Below, piece by piece: positions 35,907 to 43,599 of a stretch of 64,000 bases of DNA. The position numbers were made by a program, and so were the translations under genes. The stretch lies in NCBI GenBank assembly GCA_964549495.1, contig CAZJWJ010000013.1, forward strand, positions 5,682 through 69,681. The letters are read 5' to 3'. How positions within the stretch are numbered: position 1 is the stretch's first letter; each line of letters starts with the position of its first letter. The notes beneath the pieces were generated by a model, which searched no databases, was not told the DNA's origin, and worked only from the letters and a program-made list of their open reading frames with translations. Source of the DNA: JACKBJ01 sp964549495. GTDB taxonomy: Bacteria > Chloroflexota > Anaerolineae > Epilineales > Epilineaceae.

Positions 35907-38438
35907 ATGATCCACCGTTTTGCTCGACTCCTGGCGCCACTGGCCCTCCTGGCCCTCGGCGGCGCCCACCCCACCTCCGCGTCCGATCTTCCTGACGGCT
36001 TGCACACCGACGTCGGCGGCAGCATCGCCTCCGATACCACCTGGAGCCTGGCCGGCTCGCCCTACGTCTTCACCGAGGCGGTCGTGGTGGAGTCCGGTGC
36101 CACCTTGCGCATCGAGGCCGGCGTCGAAGTGCGCATCGGCCCGCGCCAGAACCTGACCGTTCGCGGCCGGCTGGAAGCCCTGGGCAGCGCCGGGTCGCCG
36201 ATCCGCTTCGGTCCGGACAGCAGCTCCTGGGGCACGCTGAGCCTGGAGGCCGGCAGCGGACCCTCGCGCATCGAGCATGCCAGCTTTGCCGGCGGCGGCG
36301 CCGGACGGGCGCCCATGCTGCGCATCGGCACCGGCCAGGCGCTGGTGCTGGGCGGCGACTTCGGCCCGGGCGAGGGCTATGCCATCGAGGTGACCGGCGG
36401 CGCGCCGACCATCCGCGACTCGCTCCTGAAGAACGCCACCCAGATCAGCGTGCAGCCGCCGGCGGCGATGCAGATCCGCGCCGGCGCCGATCCGGTGGTG
36501 CTCAACAACCACTTCACGCAGAACAACCCCTACCCGGTCTTCCAGCAGGCCGACGCCGGCGCGCGCTACTCCGGCAACCGCTTCGACTACAACGGCCACA
36601 ACGGGGTGATGCTCTACGGCGAGGTCAGCCGCGACGTGCGCATCTACAGCCTGGGATCGCGCAGCACCTTCTACCGCATCGATGGCTCCGGGCTGACGGT
36701 CCGCCCCGGCGGCAAGCTGACCCTGGAACCGGGCGCGACCTTGCGCTTCCAGTCGGGTACGGGGATCCGGGTCGACGGGACCCTGGCCATCCGCGGCACG
36801 GCATCGCGCAAGGTTCAGCTGGCGCCCAACTCCGATACGCCGCGGCCGGGCCTGTGGCGCGACATCCACTTCACGGCCGCAAGCACGCCCTACGACCCGA
36901 CTACCGGCGAGGGATCGATCATCGACCACGCCGAGATCCTCTCGGGCGGCAGCACCAACGGCGCGGTGGCGGTCGAGAACAGCTCGCCGCGCATCGCCAA
37001 CAGCTTGATCCGCAATGCCGGCCGGCGCGGAATCCACATCTCGGGTCCCGACGCGCGACCGCAGATCGTCGGCAACCTGATCGTCGACAACCTGGACGAG
37101 AACTTCGGTGCCGGCGTCCTCGTCACCGGCGGCGCCCAACCCGAGATGCGCTTCAACATCCTGCGCAACAACCTCGAGGGCATCCGCAGCGAGAACGGCT
37201 CCATGCCGCGCGTGGGCCCGCACAACTGGTTCGACTTCAACCAGGTCTACGGGATGATCAACAGCGACCGCCAGGTCTGCGTGGATGCCACCGGCAACGA
37301 CTGGGGCGACCCGAACGGGCCCAACGACGGCTCGGACCTGGACGGTGCCTGCGGCCTGGGCGCCAACCCGTCCGGTGGCGAGATCATCAGCGACAACATC
37401 CAGTACACGCCCTACGAGGGCCAGCTGCCGCGGCCCCAGATCACCGCGCCGCGCTGCGGCGTGCTCACCGATCCGTTGTCGGTCATCGAGGGTCTGGCCG
37501 CGCCGGGCTCGCGGGTCAAGATCTATGACAACCAGGAGCTCTTGGGCGAGGTGACCGCCGATCCGGGCGGTGGCGGCGACGTGGCGCCCTTCCGCTTCCG
37601 CCCGGGCAGCCCGCTGGCCACCGGCTCGCACGTCATCCAGGTGCGCAGCGAGCGCAGCGAGGAGGCCAGCGGCATCACCAACCCGCTGGAGTTCACCATC
37701 GACCCGGCCGAGATCGTCGACCCCAGCCAGATGCAGATCCGCTACAGCCTGGAGGGCACGGACTACGTGCAGCCCTATCAGGACGCCAGCGGCTGCTTGG
37801 GGCTCAAGGGCGATGGCGGCTGGGACATCCGGCCCCATCCGCCCAAGGCCGGCCAGACCACCCAGCTGACCTTCTCGGTGCCGCTGAGTTGTCCCTCCGG
37901 CGACGCGCCCGACGCCGGGCTGATCTACCAGGGCCGCAGCATCCCACTGAACGATGCCGGCCCGGCCCACGAGGCCGAGTTCGCCATGGGCGAGGGCGGC
38001 GCGCTGGAGCTGACGGTGGCCTGTGGCGCCGATCTGCGCCGCAGCTGGCTGTTGGGCGCGATCACCCCGGAATACGAGGGTTTCGTCTACGACGCCGAGG
38101 CCACCGGCGGCGACCCGCGCCTCTTCCGCATCCAGGGCGCGCGCGTCACGCTCTTCGCCCGCGATCCGGCATCGCCGGTGGGCCAGCAGTGGAAGCAGTG
38201 GGGCGCGCAGAGCTTCGGCGGGCAGACCAATCCCCAGACCACCGGCATGACCGGCTGGTACGGCTGGTACCCGCCACCGGGCGAGTACCGAGTGCAGGTC
38301 GAGGCCGAGGGCTATCAGTCCTACTTCTCCGAGCCGGTCGAGATCGGCACCCAACCCTTCATGCTGACGATCGGCCTGATGCGCGAGCAAGGGGCACGGC
38401 TCCACATGCCATGGCTGGGCAAGAGCGCCCTCCGATGA
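35907..38438 (+). CDS. Secreted right-handed beta-helix surface protein with C-terminal Ig/carboxypeptidase-regulatory-like part
   Basis: 843 residues. The signal peptide is about 1-25 (LLAPLALLALGGAHPTSAS). Residues about 60-500 show parallel beta-helix rungs (LRIEAGVEVRIGPRQNL, GRLEALGSAGSPIRFG, SPRIANSLIRNAGRRGIHIS, FNILRNNLEGIRSENG). Then comes an Ig-like stretch (VIEGLAAPGSRVKIYDNQEL). Near the end is a carboxypeptidase-regulatory or SdrD-like strand set (YGWYPPPGEYRVQVEAEGYQ). The C-terminus reads RLHMPWLGKSALR, a divergent copy of the LP-L-LLR motif. Paralogous in the N-terminal rungs to the protein at 26305-28782. AAGGGA precedes ATG by 7 nt. Adhesin or polysaccharide-binding roles are guesses. 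Confidence 0.75.
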   Translation: MIHRFARLLAPLALLALGGAHPTSASDLPDGLHTDVGGSIASDTTWSLAGSPYVFTEAVVVESGATLRIEAGVEVRIGPRQNLTVRGRLEALGSAGSPIRFGPDSSSWGTLSLEAGSGPSRIEHASFAGGGAGRAPMLRIGTGQALVLGGDFGPGEGYAIEVTGGAPTIRDSLLKNATQISVQPPAAMQIRAGADPVVLNNHFTQNNPYPVFQQADAGARYSGNRFDYNGHNGVMLYGEVSRDVRIYSLGSRSTFYRIDGSGLTVRPGGKLTLEPGATLRFQSGTGIRVDGTLAIRGTASRKVQLAPNSDTPRPGLWRDIHFTAASTPYDPTTGEGSIIDHAEILSGGSTNGAVAVENSSPRIANSLIRNAGRRGIHISGPDARPQIVGNLIVDNLDENFGAGVLVTGGAQPEMRFNILRNNLEGIRSENGSMPRVGPHNWFDFNQVYGMINSDRQVCVDATGNDWGDPNGPNDGSDLDGACGLGANPSGGEIISDNIQYTPYEGQLPRPQITAPRCGVLTDPLSVIEGLAAPGSRVKIYDNQELLGEVTADPGGGGDVAPFRFRPGSPLATGSHVIQVRSERSEEASGITNPLEFTIDPAEIVDPSQMQIRYSLEGTDYVQPYQDASGCLGLKGDGGWDIRPHPPKAGQTTQLTFSVPLSCPSGDAPDAGLIYQGRSIPLNDAGPAHEAEFAMGEGGALELTVACGADLRRSWLLGAITPEYEGFVYDAEATGGDPRLFRIQGARVTLFARDPASPVGQQWKQWGAQSFGGQTNPQTTGMTGWYGWYPPPGEYRVQVEAEGYQSYFSEPVEIGTQPFMLTIGLMREQGARLHMPWLGKSALR

Positions 38439-38472
38439 CCCGCGCTTCGTACTGCCGGCGCGAGGGCCCCCG

Positions 38473-39078
38473 GTGAGCCCCCGCGCGCGCCGCTTCTTCG
38501 GCTGCGTCCTGCCGCTCAGCATCGTCCTGGTCGGCTGCGGCGTGACGCTGATGGTCGGCTATGCCGGCCAGGTCTTCCTGCAGGCCATCGAGATCGAGGA
38601 TGATTCCATGGCGCCGCTGGTGGAACCAGGCGAGACCGTGATCATCGACAACACGGTCTTCTGGGCCGATCCACCCGGCCGCGGCCTGGTGGTCAGCGTG
38701 CCCCGACCAGACGGTGAGATCGCCATCCGCCGCCTGGCGGCGATCCCGGGCGATACCGTCGCCATCGAGGCCGGCCGGCTGGTCCTCGACGGCGTCCCCT
38801 GCGACGGGCACAGCCCGCGCCCCAACGGCCGGCCTTGCTGGCATGACGGAGCGGGTCCAGCACCCGAGGACTTCGGGCCGCTGACGCTGGGTCCGGACGA
38901 GTATTTCGTCCTGGCCCATCGCTGGGATGCCGAGGACTCGCGGCGATGGGGGGTGCTGACCCGGGCCGAGATCTTCGGGGTCGCCCGCTTCCGCACCCGC
39001 GACCTCACGCAGGTCGGCGCCTACGACAACGTCGCCACGACCGAGCCCCCGCTGGCCACGCCGGAGCCGCGCCCGTGA
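38473..39078 (+). CDS. Signal peptidase I-like protein with catalytic Lys replaced
   Basis: 201 residues, S26 family. One N-terminal membrane segment (about 8-31) precedes the Ser motif DDSMAPLVEPGE (S45). The region where SPase I normally has (I/V)KR-x-x-x-x-PGD reads IRRLAAIPGDTV, so the general-base Lys position is Arg86. The box that is usually GDN...DSR is HRWDAEDSRRWG. It may be a pseudoprotease or a divergent peptidase; a classical Ser/Lys mechanism looks impossible as written. GTG 38473 lies 34 bp after the beta-helix stop; the TGA overlaps the MgtE GTG. The tail is Pro/Thr-rich. Being next to exported proteins suggests a processing or scaffold role. Confidence 0.75.
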   Translation: MSPRARRFFGCVLPLSIVLVGCGVTLMVGYAGQVFLQAIEIEDDSMAPLVEPGETVIIDNTVFWADPPGRGLVVSVPRPDGEIAIRRLAAIPGDTVAIEAGRLVLDGVPCDGHSPRPNGRPCWHDGAGPAPEDFGPLTLGPDEYFVLAHRWDAEDSRRWGVLTRAEIFGVARFRTRDLTQVGAYDNVATTEPPLATPEPRP

Positions 39079-40481
39079 GCGCCAATCCCGAGCTGCCCGA
39101 GGAGGTCCTGCGCGCCATCGCCGAGGTCGAGGATGCCGGCCAGCTGGAGCCCTTGCGCGAGCTGGTGGCCCAGGCGGTCGAGGCCGGCGATGTCGAGTCG
39201 GTCACCGCCATCCTGTCCTCTCTGCGCCCGCCGGATCGGGTCGACCTCTTCGAGTCCTTCGACCTGGCACAGCAGAGCTACCTCATCGCCGAGATGGACG
39301 ACGAGGAGGCGGCCGACATCCTCGAGGAGTTGGATGACGAGGACGCGGCCGAGGTGGCCGCGCTGCTCGATCCGGCCATCTTGGCGCCGATCATCGACCG
39401 CATGGCCACCGACGAGGCGGCCGACGTCCTGGGCGATCTGAGCGACGAGCAAGCCGAACAGACCATGGCCGAGATGGACGACCTGGCCGAGGGCGATGTC
39501 CGGCCGCTCTTGCGCTACGAGGACGACACGGCCGGCGGCCGCATGATGGCCGAGTTCGTCGCCCTGCGCGCCGGCGAGACGGTCGACCGATCCATCGAGC
39601 GACTGCGCGAGATGGAGCCGGACGAGGAGACGACCTACTACCTCTACGTGGTCGACGAAGCCTCACGACTGGTCGGCATCGTCAGCCTGCGCCAGCTGGT
39701 GGTGGCCCGCGGGAGCCAGCGCATCGAACAGCTGATGAAGCCCGACGTGCTCTCGGTGCCGGCGGAGGCCGACCAGGAGGAGGCGGCCCGCCTGATGGCG
39801 CGCTACGACCTCTTGGCCCTGCCGGTGGTCGACGCCCGCGGCCGGCTGGTCGGCGTCATCACCCACGACGACCTGGTCGACGTCCTCGAGGAGGAGGCCA
39901 CCGAGGACATGTATCGCCTGGTGGGCCTCCAGGAGCAGCGGCGCGAGGACTCCATCGGCCGCTCGGTGCGCCTGCGCCTGCCCTGGCTGACGCTGAACTT
40001 GGGCATGCAGCTGACCCTGGTGATGGCGCTGTCGGTCTTCGAGCCCACCCTGGAGCGCCTGGCGGCGCTCAGCATCCTCTTCCCCCTGGTCACCGGCCAG
40101 GGCGGCAACGTGGGCGCCCAGGCGATGACCTTCGTGGTGCGCTCGATCGCCCTGGGCGAGATCGAGCGCGGCAGCCAGCTGCGGCTGCTGGGCAAGGAGG
40201 TGGCCCTGGGCCTGCTCAACGGCCTGGCGGTGGGCCTCTTGGCCGGCGTCATCGCCTTCTTCGTGGCCCGCGACTCGGGCTTGGCCGGCCTGGTGGCTGC
40301 GGTCATGCTGGCTGCGATGGCGCTCAACCTGACCGCCGGCGGCCTGATCGGCGTCGTCGTGCCGCTGACCCTGCGCCGCTTCGGCTTCGACCCGGCGGTG
40401 GCCTCCTCGGTCTTCGTCACGACCATGACCGACACCTTGGGCGTCATCCTCTTCCTGGGGCTCTTCCAGCTTCTGACCTGA
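39075..40481 (+). CDS. mgtE: Magnesium transporter MgtE
   Basis: 468 residues from GTG 39075 (GTGA overlap with the previous gene). Acidic N domain (about 1-125, with ILEELDDEDAAEV), two CBS domains (about 130-255; YLYVVDEASRLVGIVSLR, LPVVDARGRLVGVITHDD), a connecting helix, then a five-helix pore (about 305-468) with the signature LVTGQGGNVGAQAM and the late FVTTMTDTLGVILFLG. It forms a dimeric Mg2+ channel in the cytoplasmic membrane, gated by Mg2+ binding to the cytosolic domains. No M-box riboswitch is seen, as expected for an internal operon gene. Confidence 0.95.
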   Translation: MSANPELPEEVLRAIAEVEDAGQLEPLRELVAQAVEAGDVESVTAILSSLRPPDRVDLFESFDLAQQSYLIAEMDDEEAADILEELDDEDAAEVAALLDPAILAPIIDRMATDEAADVLGDLSDEQAEQTMAEMDDLAEGDVRPLLRYEDDTAGGRMMAEFVALRAGETVDRSIERLREMEPDEETTYYLYVVDEASRLVGIVSLRQLVVARGSQRIEQLMKPDVLSVPAEADQEEAARLMARYDLLALPVVDARGRLVGVITHDDLVDVLEEEATEDMYRLVGLQEQRREDSIGRSVRLRLPWLTLNLGMQLTLVMALSVFEPTLERLAALSILFPLVTGQGGNVGAQAMTFVVRSIALGEIERGSQLRLLGKEVALGLLNGLAVGLLAGVIAFFVARDSGLAGLVAAVMLAAMALNLTAGGLIGVVVPLTLRRFGFDPAVASSVFVTTMTDTLGVILFLGLFQLLT

Positions 40482-40526
40482 GTCCCAAGCCCGCCTCCCG
40501 GCCTCGTCGCGATCGCCATCCCTCGC

Positions 40527-40532
40527 TATAAT
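40527..40532 (+). promoter_or_regulatory. -10 element upstream of the coiled-coil protein/glycerate kinase pair
   Basis: Consensus TATAAT lies 67 nt before ATG 40600, which has its own GAGGAA ribosome site. No convincing -35 is visible. Confidence 0.45.
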
Positions 40533-40599
40533 GCCCGCCAGCCTGAGAACCGAGGTTATCGTCGGAGACCTCGCCCGACCGTAGATCGAGGAAGCCAGC

Positions 40600-40971
40600 A
40601 TGGACATCAAGGAATATCCCCTGCGCCCCGACGCCGAGATCTTGGCTGAACAGGCCTACCTCGGCCGGCGCGTGGAGCAAATCGAGAAGAGCATGGGCCG
40701 CGTGGCCGCCAAGCTGCCGCCGGGCGAGCTGAGCCAGGCGATGGACGCGCTCGACCGCGCCCGCGAGCTGACCAACCAGATGTTCAAGCAGGTTCGCGTG
40801 CGCCCCCTCGGCGAGGCCGTCGCGGCCCAGAAAGACTGGCTGGCCCGCGCCAAGGCCAACCAGGATCGCGCCGCCGGTTCGGGCGAGCCGGTCTTGGACT
40901 TCAACCGGATCGAACTGGATCTGCGCCTGCTCGACGAGATCCTGGCCGGCTGGAAGGCCCAGGGCAACTGA
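40600..40971 (+). CDS. Small charged coiled-coil-like protein of unknown function
   Basis: 123 residues with no family recognised. It is nearly all predicted helix with heptad-like spacing (for example RRVEQIEKSMGRVAAKL, SQAMDALDRARELTNQMF) and has no signal peptide, membrane span or cysteine, so it is probably a cytoplasmic helical bundle. SD GAGGAA lies 8 nt before ATG 40600, and TATAAT 67 nt upstream. Its TGA forms a CTGA overlap with the inferred CTG start of the glycerate 2-kinase gene, so the two are probably translationally coupled. Confidence 0.75.
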   Translation: MDIKEYPLRPDAEILAEQAYLGRRVEQIEKSMGRVAAKLPPGELSQAMDALDRARELTNQMFKQVRVRPLGEAVAAQKDWLARAKANQDRAAGSGEPVLDFNRIELDLRLLDEILAGWKAQGN

Positions 40972-42362
40972 GCCCGGAAGCGCGCTTCCAAGCCCCCGAT
41001 CCGGAAGGCCGGCCCGCCTGGAAGGCCGCGCTCGACATCCTGAGCGCGGCCCTGCATGGCGCCGACCCCGCGCGCGCCCTGCGCCGGCAGCTCCAGCTGG
41101 AGGACGAGCTGCTGCGCTGCGGGCAAACCGAGTTCGACCTCTCGGCCATCCAGCGCATCTTCCTGGTGGCGGCCGGCAAGGCGGCCCTGCCCATGGTCCA
41201 GGCCACCGAGTCCATCCTCGGCGAGCGCCTGACCGCCGGTATCGCCATCTGCCCCCGCGGCAGCGAGGGGCCCACCGAGCGGACGGTGGTCCACGGCGGC
41301 GGCCACCCGCTGCCGGATCCGGGCAGCCTGATGGCCACCCGTCACATCGCCCGCCTGCTCGAGCAGAGCGGCCCGGAGGACTTGGTCCTGGTCCTGCTAT
41401 CTGGAGGCGCCTCGGCCCTGATGGAGCAGCCGGCCGGCCGCATCCCGCTGATCGACCTCCAAGCGGCCACCAGCAGCCTGCTCGGCTCCGGCGCCCGCAT
41501 CGACGAGATCAACGCCCTGCGCAAGCACATCAGCCGCGTCAAGGGCGGTGGCCTGGCCGCCATGGCCGCGCCCTCGCCCGTCTTGGGCCTGATCCTCTCC
41601 GACGTGGTCGGTAGCCCCTTGGAGAGCATTGCCAGCGGGCCCACCGCGCCCGACCCGAGCCGCTTCTCCGATGCCGGCGCCGTCCTCTCGCGCCTCGGCC
41701 TCTGGGGCGCCATGCCGGCCTCGATCGGCCAGCATCTGCGGGATGGGATGGCGGGTCGGATTCCCGAGACGCCCAAGCCGGGCGATGCCCTCTTCGATCG
41801 CGTCCACAACCACCTGATCGGCGACGGCGCCTCCGCCCTGGAGGCGGCCCGCGACCGGGCCGGCGAGCTGGGCTTCCGGACGAGCATCCTGACCACCTAC
41901 CTCGAGGGCGAGGCCCGCGAGGTAGGCCGCTTGCTGGCGGCCGTCGCCAAGGAGTCGTCGAGGCACGGCCGTCCCCTGGCCCCGCCCGCCTGCATCCTGG
42001 CCAGCGGCGAGACCACGGTCACGCTGCGCCGCCTGGGCGGCCGAGGTGGCCGCAACCAGGAGCTGGCGCTTGCGGCGGCCCTGGCGCTGGACGCGGAGGA
42101 TGGATCGCCGATCACCCTGGCCGCCCTGGGCAGCGACGGCATCGACGGTCAGAGCGAGGCCGCCGGCGCCATCGTCGACGGCGACACCGCCCGCCGCGCT
42201 CGGGCGGCCGGCCTCGACCCGGTCGCGGCCCTGGCCGGCCACGACAGCGCGCCCTTCTTCGAATCGCTGGGCCAGGCCCTGGTCACCGGCCCGACCGGCA
42301 CCAACGTCGGCGATCTGGTCCTCCTGCTCGTCGGCCAGCTCGACCGCCCCACGCCGGTCTGA
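40968..42362 (+). CDS. Glycerate 2-kinase (MOFRL/GckA family), probable CTG start
   Basis: 464 residues if begun at CTG 40968, matching the family's usual ~430-460. The first conserved block is AWKAALDILSAALHGADP with LRRQLQLEDELL, then IFLVAAGKAALPMV, LVLLSGGASALMEQP, NALRKHISRVKGGGLA, LSDVVGSPLESIASGPT and the C-terminal MOFRL domain (GGRGGRNQELALAAAL, LGSDGIDGQSEAAGAIVD). It phosphorylates D-glycerate to 2-phosphoglycerate with ATP. The first ATG/GTG/TTG in frame is GTG 41166, which would delete the conserved first ~66 residues. CTG 40968 overlaps the upstream TGA as CTGA, like the ATGA/GTGA overlaps elsewhere here. The start assignment is inference; the family call is firm. Confidence 0.88.
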   Translation: MSPEARFQAPDPEGRPAWKAALDILSAALHGADPARALRRQLQLEDELLRCGQTEFDLSAIQRIFLVAAGKAALPMVQATESILGERLTAGIAICPRGSEGPTERTVVHGGGHPLPDPGSLMATRHIARLLEQSGPEDLVLVLLSGGASALMEQPAGRIPLIDLQAATSSLLGSGARIDEINALRKHISRVKGGGLAAMAAPSPVLGLILSDVVGSPLESIASGPTAPDPSRFSDAGAVLSRLGLWGAMPASIGQHLRDGMAGRIPETPKPGDALFDRVHNHLIGDGASALEAARDRAGELGFRTSILTTYLEGEAREVGRLLAAVAKESSRHGRPLAPPACILASGETTVTLRRLGGRGGRNQELALAAALALDAEDGSPITLAALGSDGIDGQSEAAGAIVDGDTARRARAAGLDPVAALAGHDSAPFFESLGQALVTGPTGTNVGDLVLLLVGQLDRPTPV

Positions 42363-42369
42363 GGGCTCC

Positions 42370-43449
42370 GTGCACGTCGCCCTGAGCGCCTGGTTCGCCG
42401 GCCGCGCCAACGGGTCCGGCCAGTACCTCGACCAGCTTCACGGCGCCCTCCGCGCAACCGCCGCAGCCGACGAATCCTACGCGCTCCTCCATCCCCCAGG
42501 GCGCCCCGACGGGCTGTCCAAGCTAGCCTGGGAGCAGCTCGGATTTCCCCGCGCCGCGGTCGGCCACGACCTGGCCCACGTGCCCTACTGGGCACCCCCG
42601 CTGCGCCCGACGCTGCCCACCCTCGTCACCATCCACGACCTGATCCCGCTGCTGTTGCCCGACTACCGCCGCCGCCCTAGCGTGCGGGCCTACACCGAGC
42701 TGGTCCGTCGCGCCAGCCCGGCGGCCGCGGCCATCCTCACCGATTCCGAGCACAGCGCGGGCGATATCCGTCGCCACCTCGACGTGGATCCCGAGCGCGT
42801 CCACGCCATCCCGCTGGGCATCGCGGATCGCTTCAGACCACAGGCCTCGTCGGACTGCGAGGGCTTTCGCGAGCGCGCCGAGCTCCCCTCTCGCTTCGGC
42901 CTCTACCTGGGCGGCTTCGATCGCCGCAAGAACCTGATCACCCTCCTGCGCGCCTGGGTCGACGTCCACCGCGCCACCGGCCTGCCGCTCGTCCTGGCCG
43001 GCAAGCTCCCGCCACCATCCGACCCGCTCCACCCTCGCCCGCTCGACCTAGCCCGCCGTGCCGGCCTCCTGCCCGACGTCCTCCACCTTCCCGGCTTCAT
43101 CCCCGACGCCGACCTTCCGCTGCTCTACGCCTCCGCCGCGCTCTTCGCCTTTCCCTCCAGCTACGAGGGCTTCGGACTGCCCCCGCTGGAGGCCATGGCC
43201 TGCGGCACGCCCGTCGTCGCCGCCGATGCCACCAGCTTGCCGGAGGTGGTCGGCGAGGCCGGCATCCTGGCCGCCCCCGACGACCCCGCCGCCTGGACCG
43301 AGGCTTGCCGGCGCATCCTCGAGGACCCCGGGCTCGCCACGCGGCTCTCCGAGGCCGGAATCGCCCAGGCGGCGCGATTCCCATGGTCGAGCACGGCCCA
43401 GCGCACGCGCGACGTCTACCACCAGACCCTCCGGCGATCCCGCGGCTGA
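42370..43449 (+). CDS. Glycosyltransferase family 4 (group 1)
   Basis: 359 residues from GTG 42370, 7 bp after the glycerate kinase stop. GT-B fold. N-terminal domain: GSGQYLDQL near the nucleotide site, VTIHDLIPLLLP, DSEHSAGDIRRHL. C-terminal domain: GLYLGGFDRRKNLITLLRAW, PGFIPDADLPLLYASAALFAFPSS, and YEGFGLPPLEAMACGTPVVA with the E-x7-E donor-binding signature. It is a retaining sugar transferase, with a mannosyl- or glucosyl-type donor likely; acceptor unknown. It is possibly part of the same run as the glycerate kinase, though a functional link is not evident. Confidence 0.92.
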   Translation: MHVALSAWFAGRANGSGQYLDQLHGALRATAAADESYALLHPPGRPDGLSKLAWEQLGFPRAAVGHDLAHVPYWAPPLRPTLPTLVTIHDLIPLLLPDYRRRPSVRAYTELVRRASPAAAAILTDSEHSAGDIRRHLDVDPERVHAIPLGIADRFRPQASSDCEGFRERAELPSRFGLYLGGFDRRKNLITLLRAWVDVHRATGLPLVLAGKLPPPSDPLHPRPLDLARRAGLLPDVLHLPGFIPDADLPLLYASAALFAFPSSYEGFGLPPLEAMACGTPVVAADATSLPEVVGEAGILAAPDDPAAWTEACRRILEDPGLATRLSEAGIAQAARFPWSSTAQRTRDVYHQTLRRSRG

Positions 43450-43496
43450 CCGACCACGCCGCCCGGACTCTGGTTCCACTAGCCGGTCATCCGTGT

Positions 43497-43502
43497 TATG
43501 CT
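43497..43502 (+). promoter_or_regulatory. -10-like element of the double-VWA protein gene
   Basis: TATGCT lies 97 nt before ATG 43600. The same hexamer precedes the other VWA gene starting at 49171 on the minus strand. The -35 is poor. Confidence 0.3.
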
Positions 43503-43599
43503 GCCCGCACCGAGACCGCCTCGCCGGCGCTCGCTCCCCATCGAAGCGTGGCGATGCGGCCGAGGGTGCCCTTCCGGGCACCAGGGGGAGAGTGCGCAG

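Noticed and set aside
38440..39075. M-box (Mg2+) riboswitch upstream of mgtE
   Set aside because: mgtE starts inside the 3' end of the preceding gene (GTGA), leaving no untranslated leader.
43498..43599. Start of the double-VWA protein at ATG 43498
   Set aside because: That ATG overlaps a -10-like TATGCT and adds Cys/Arg/Pro-rich residues before a proper signal peptide at ATG 43600.
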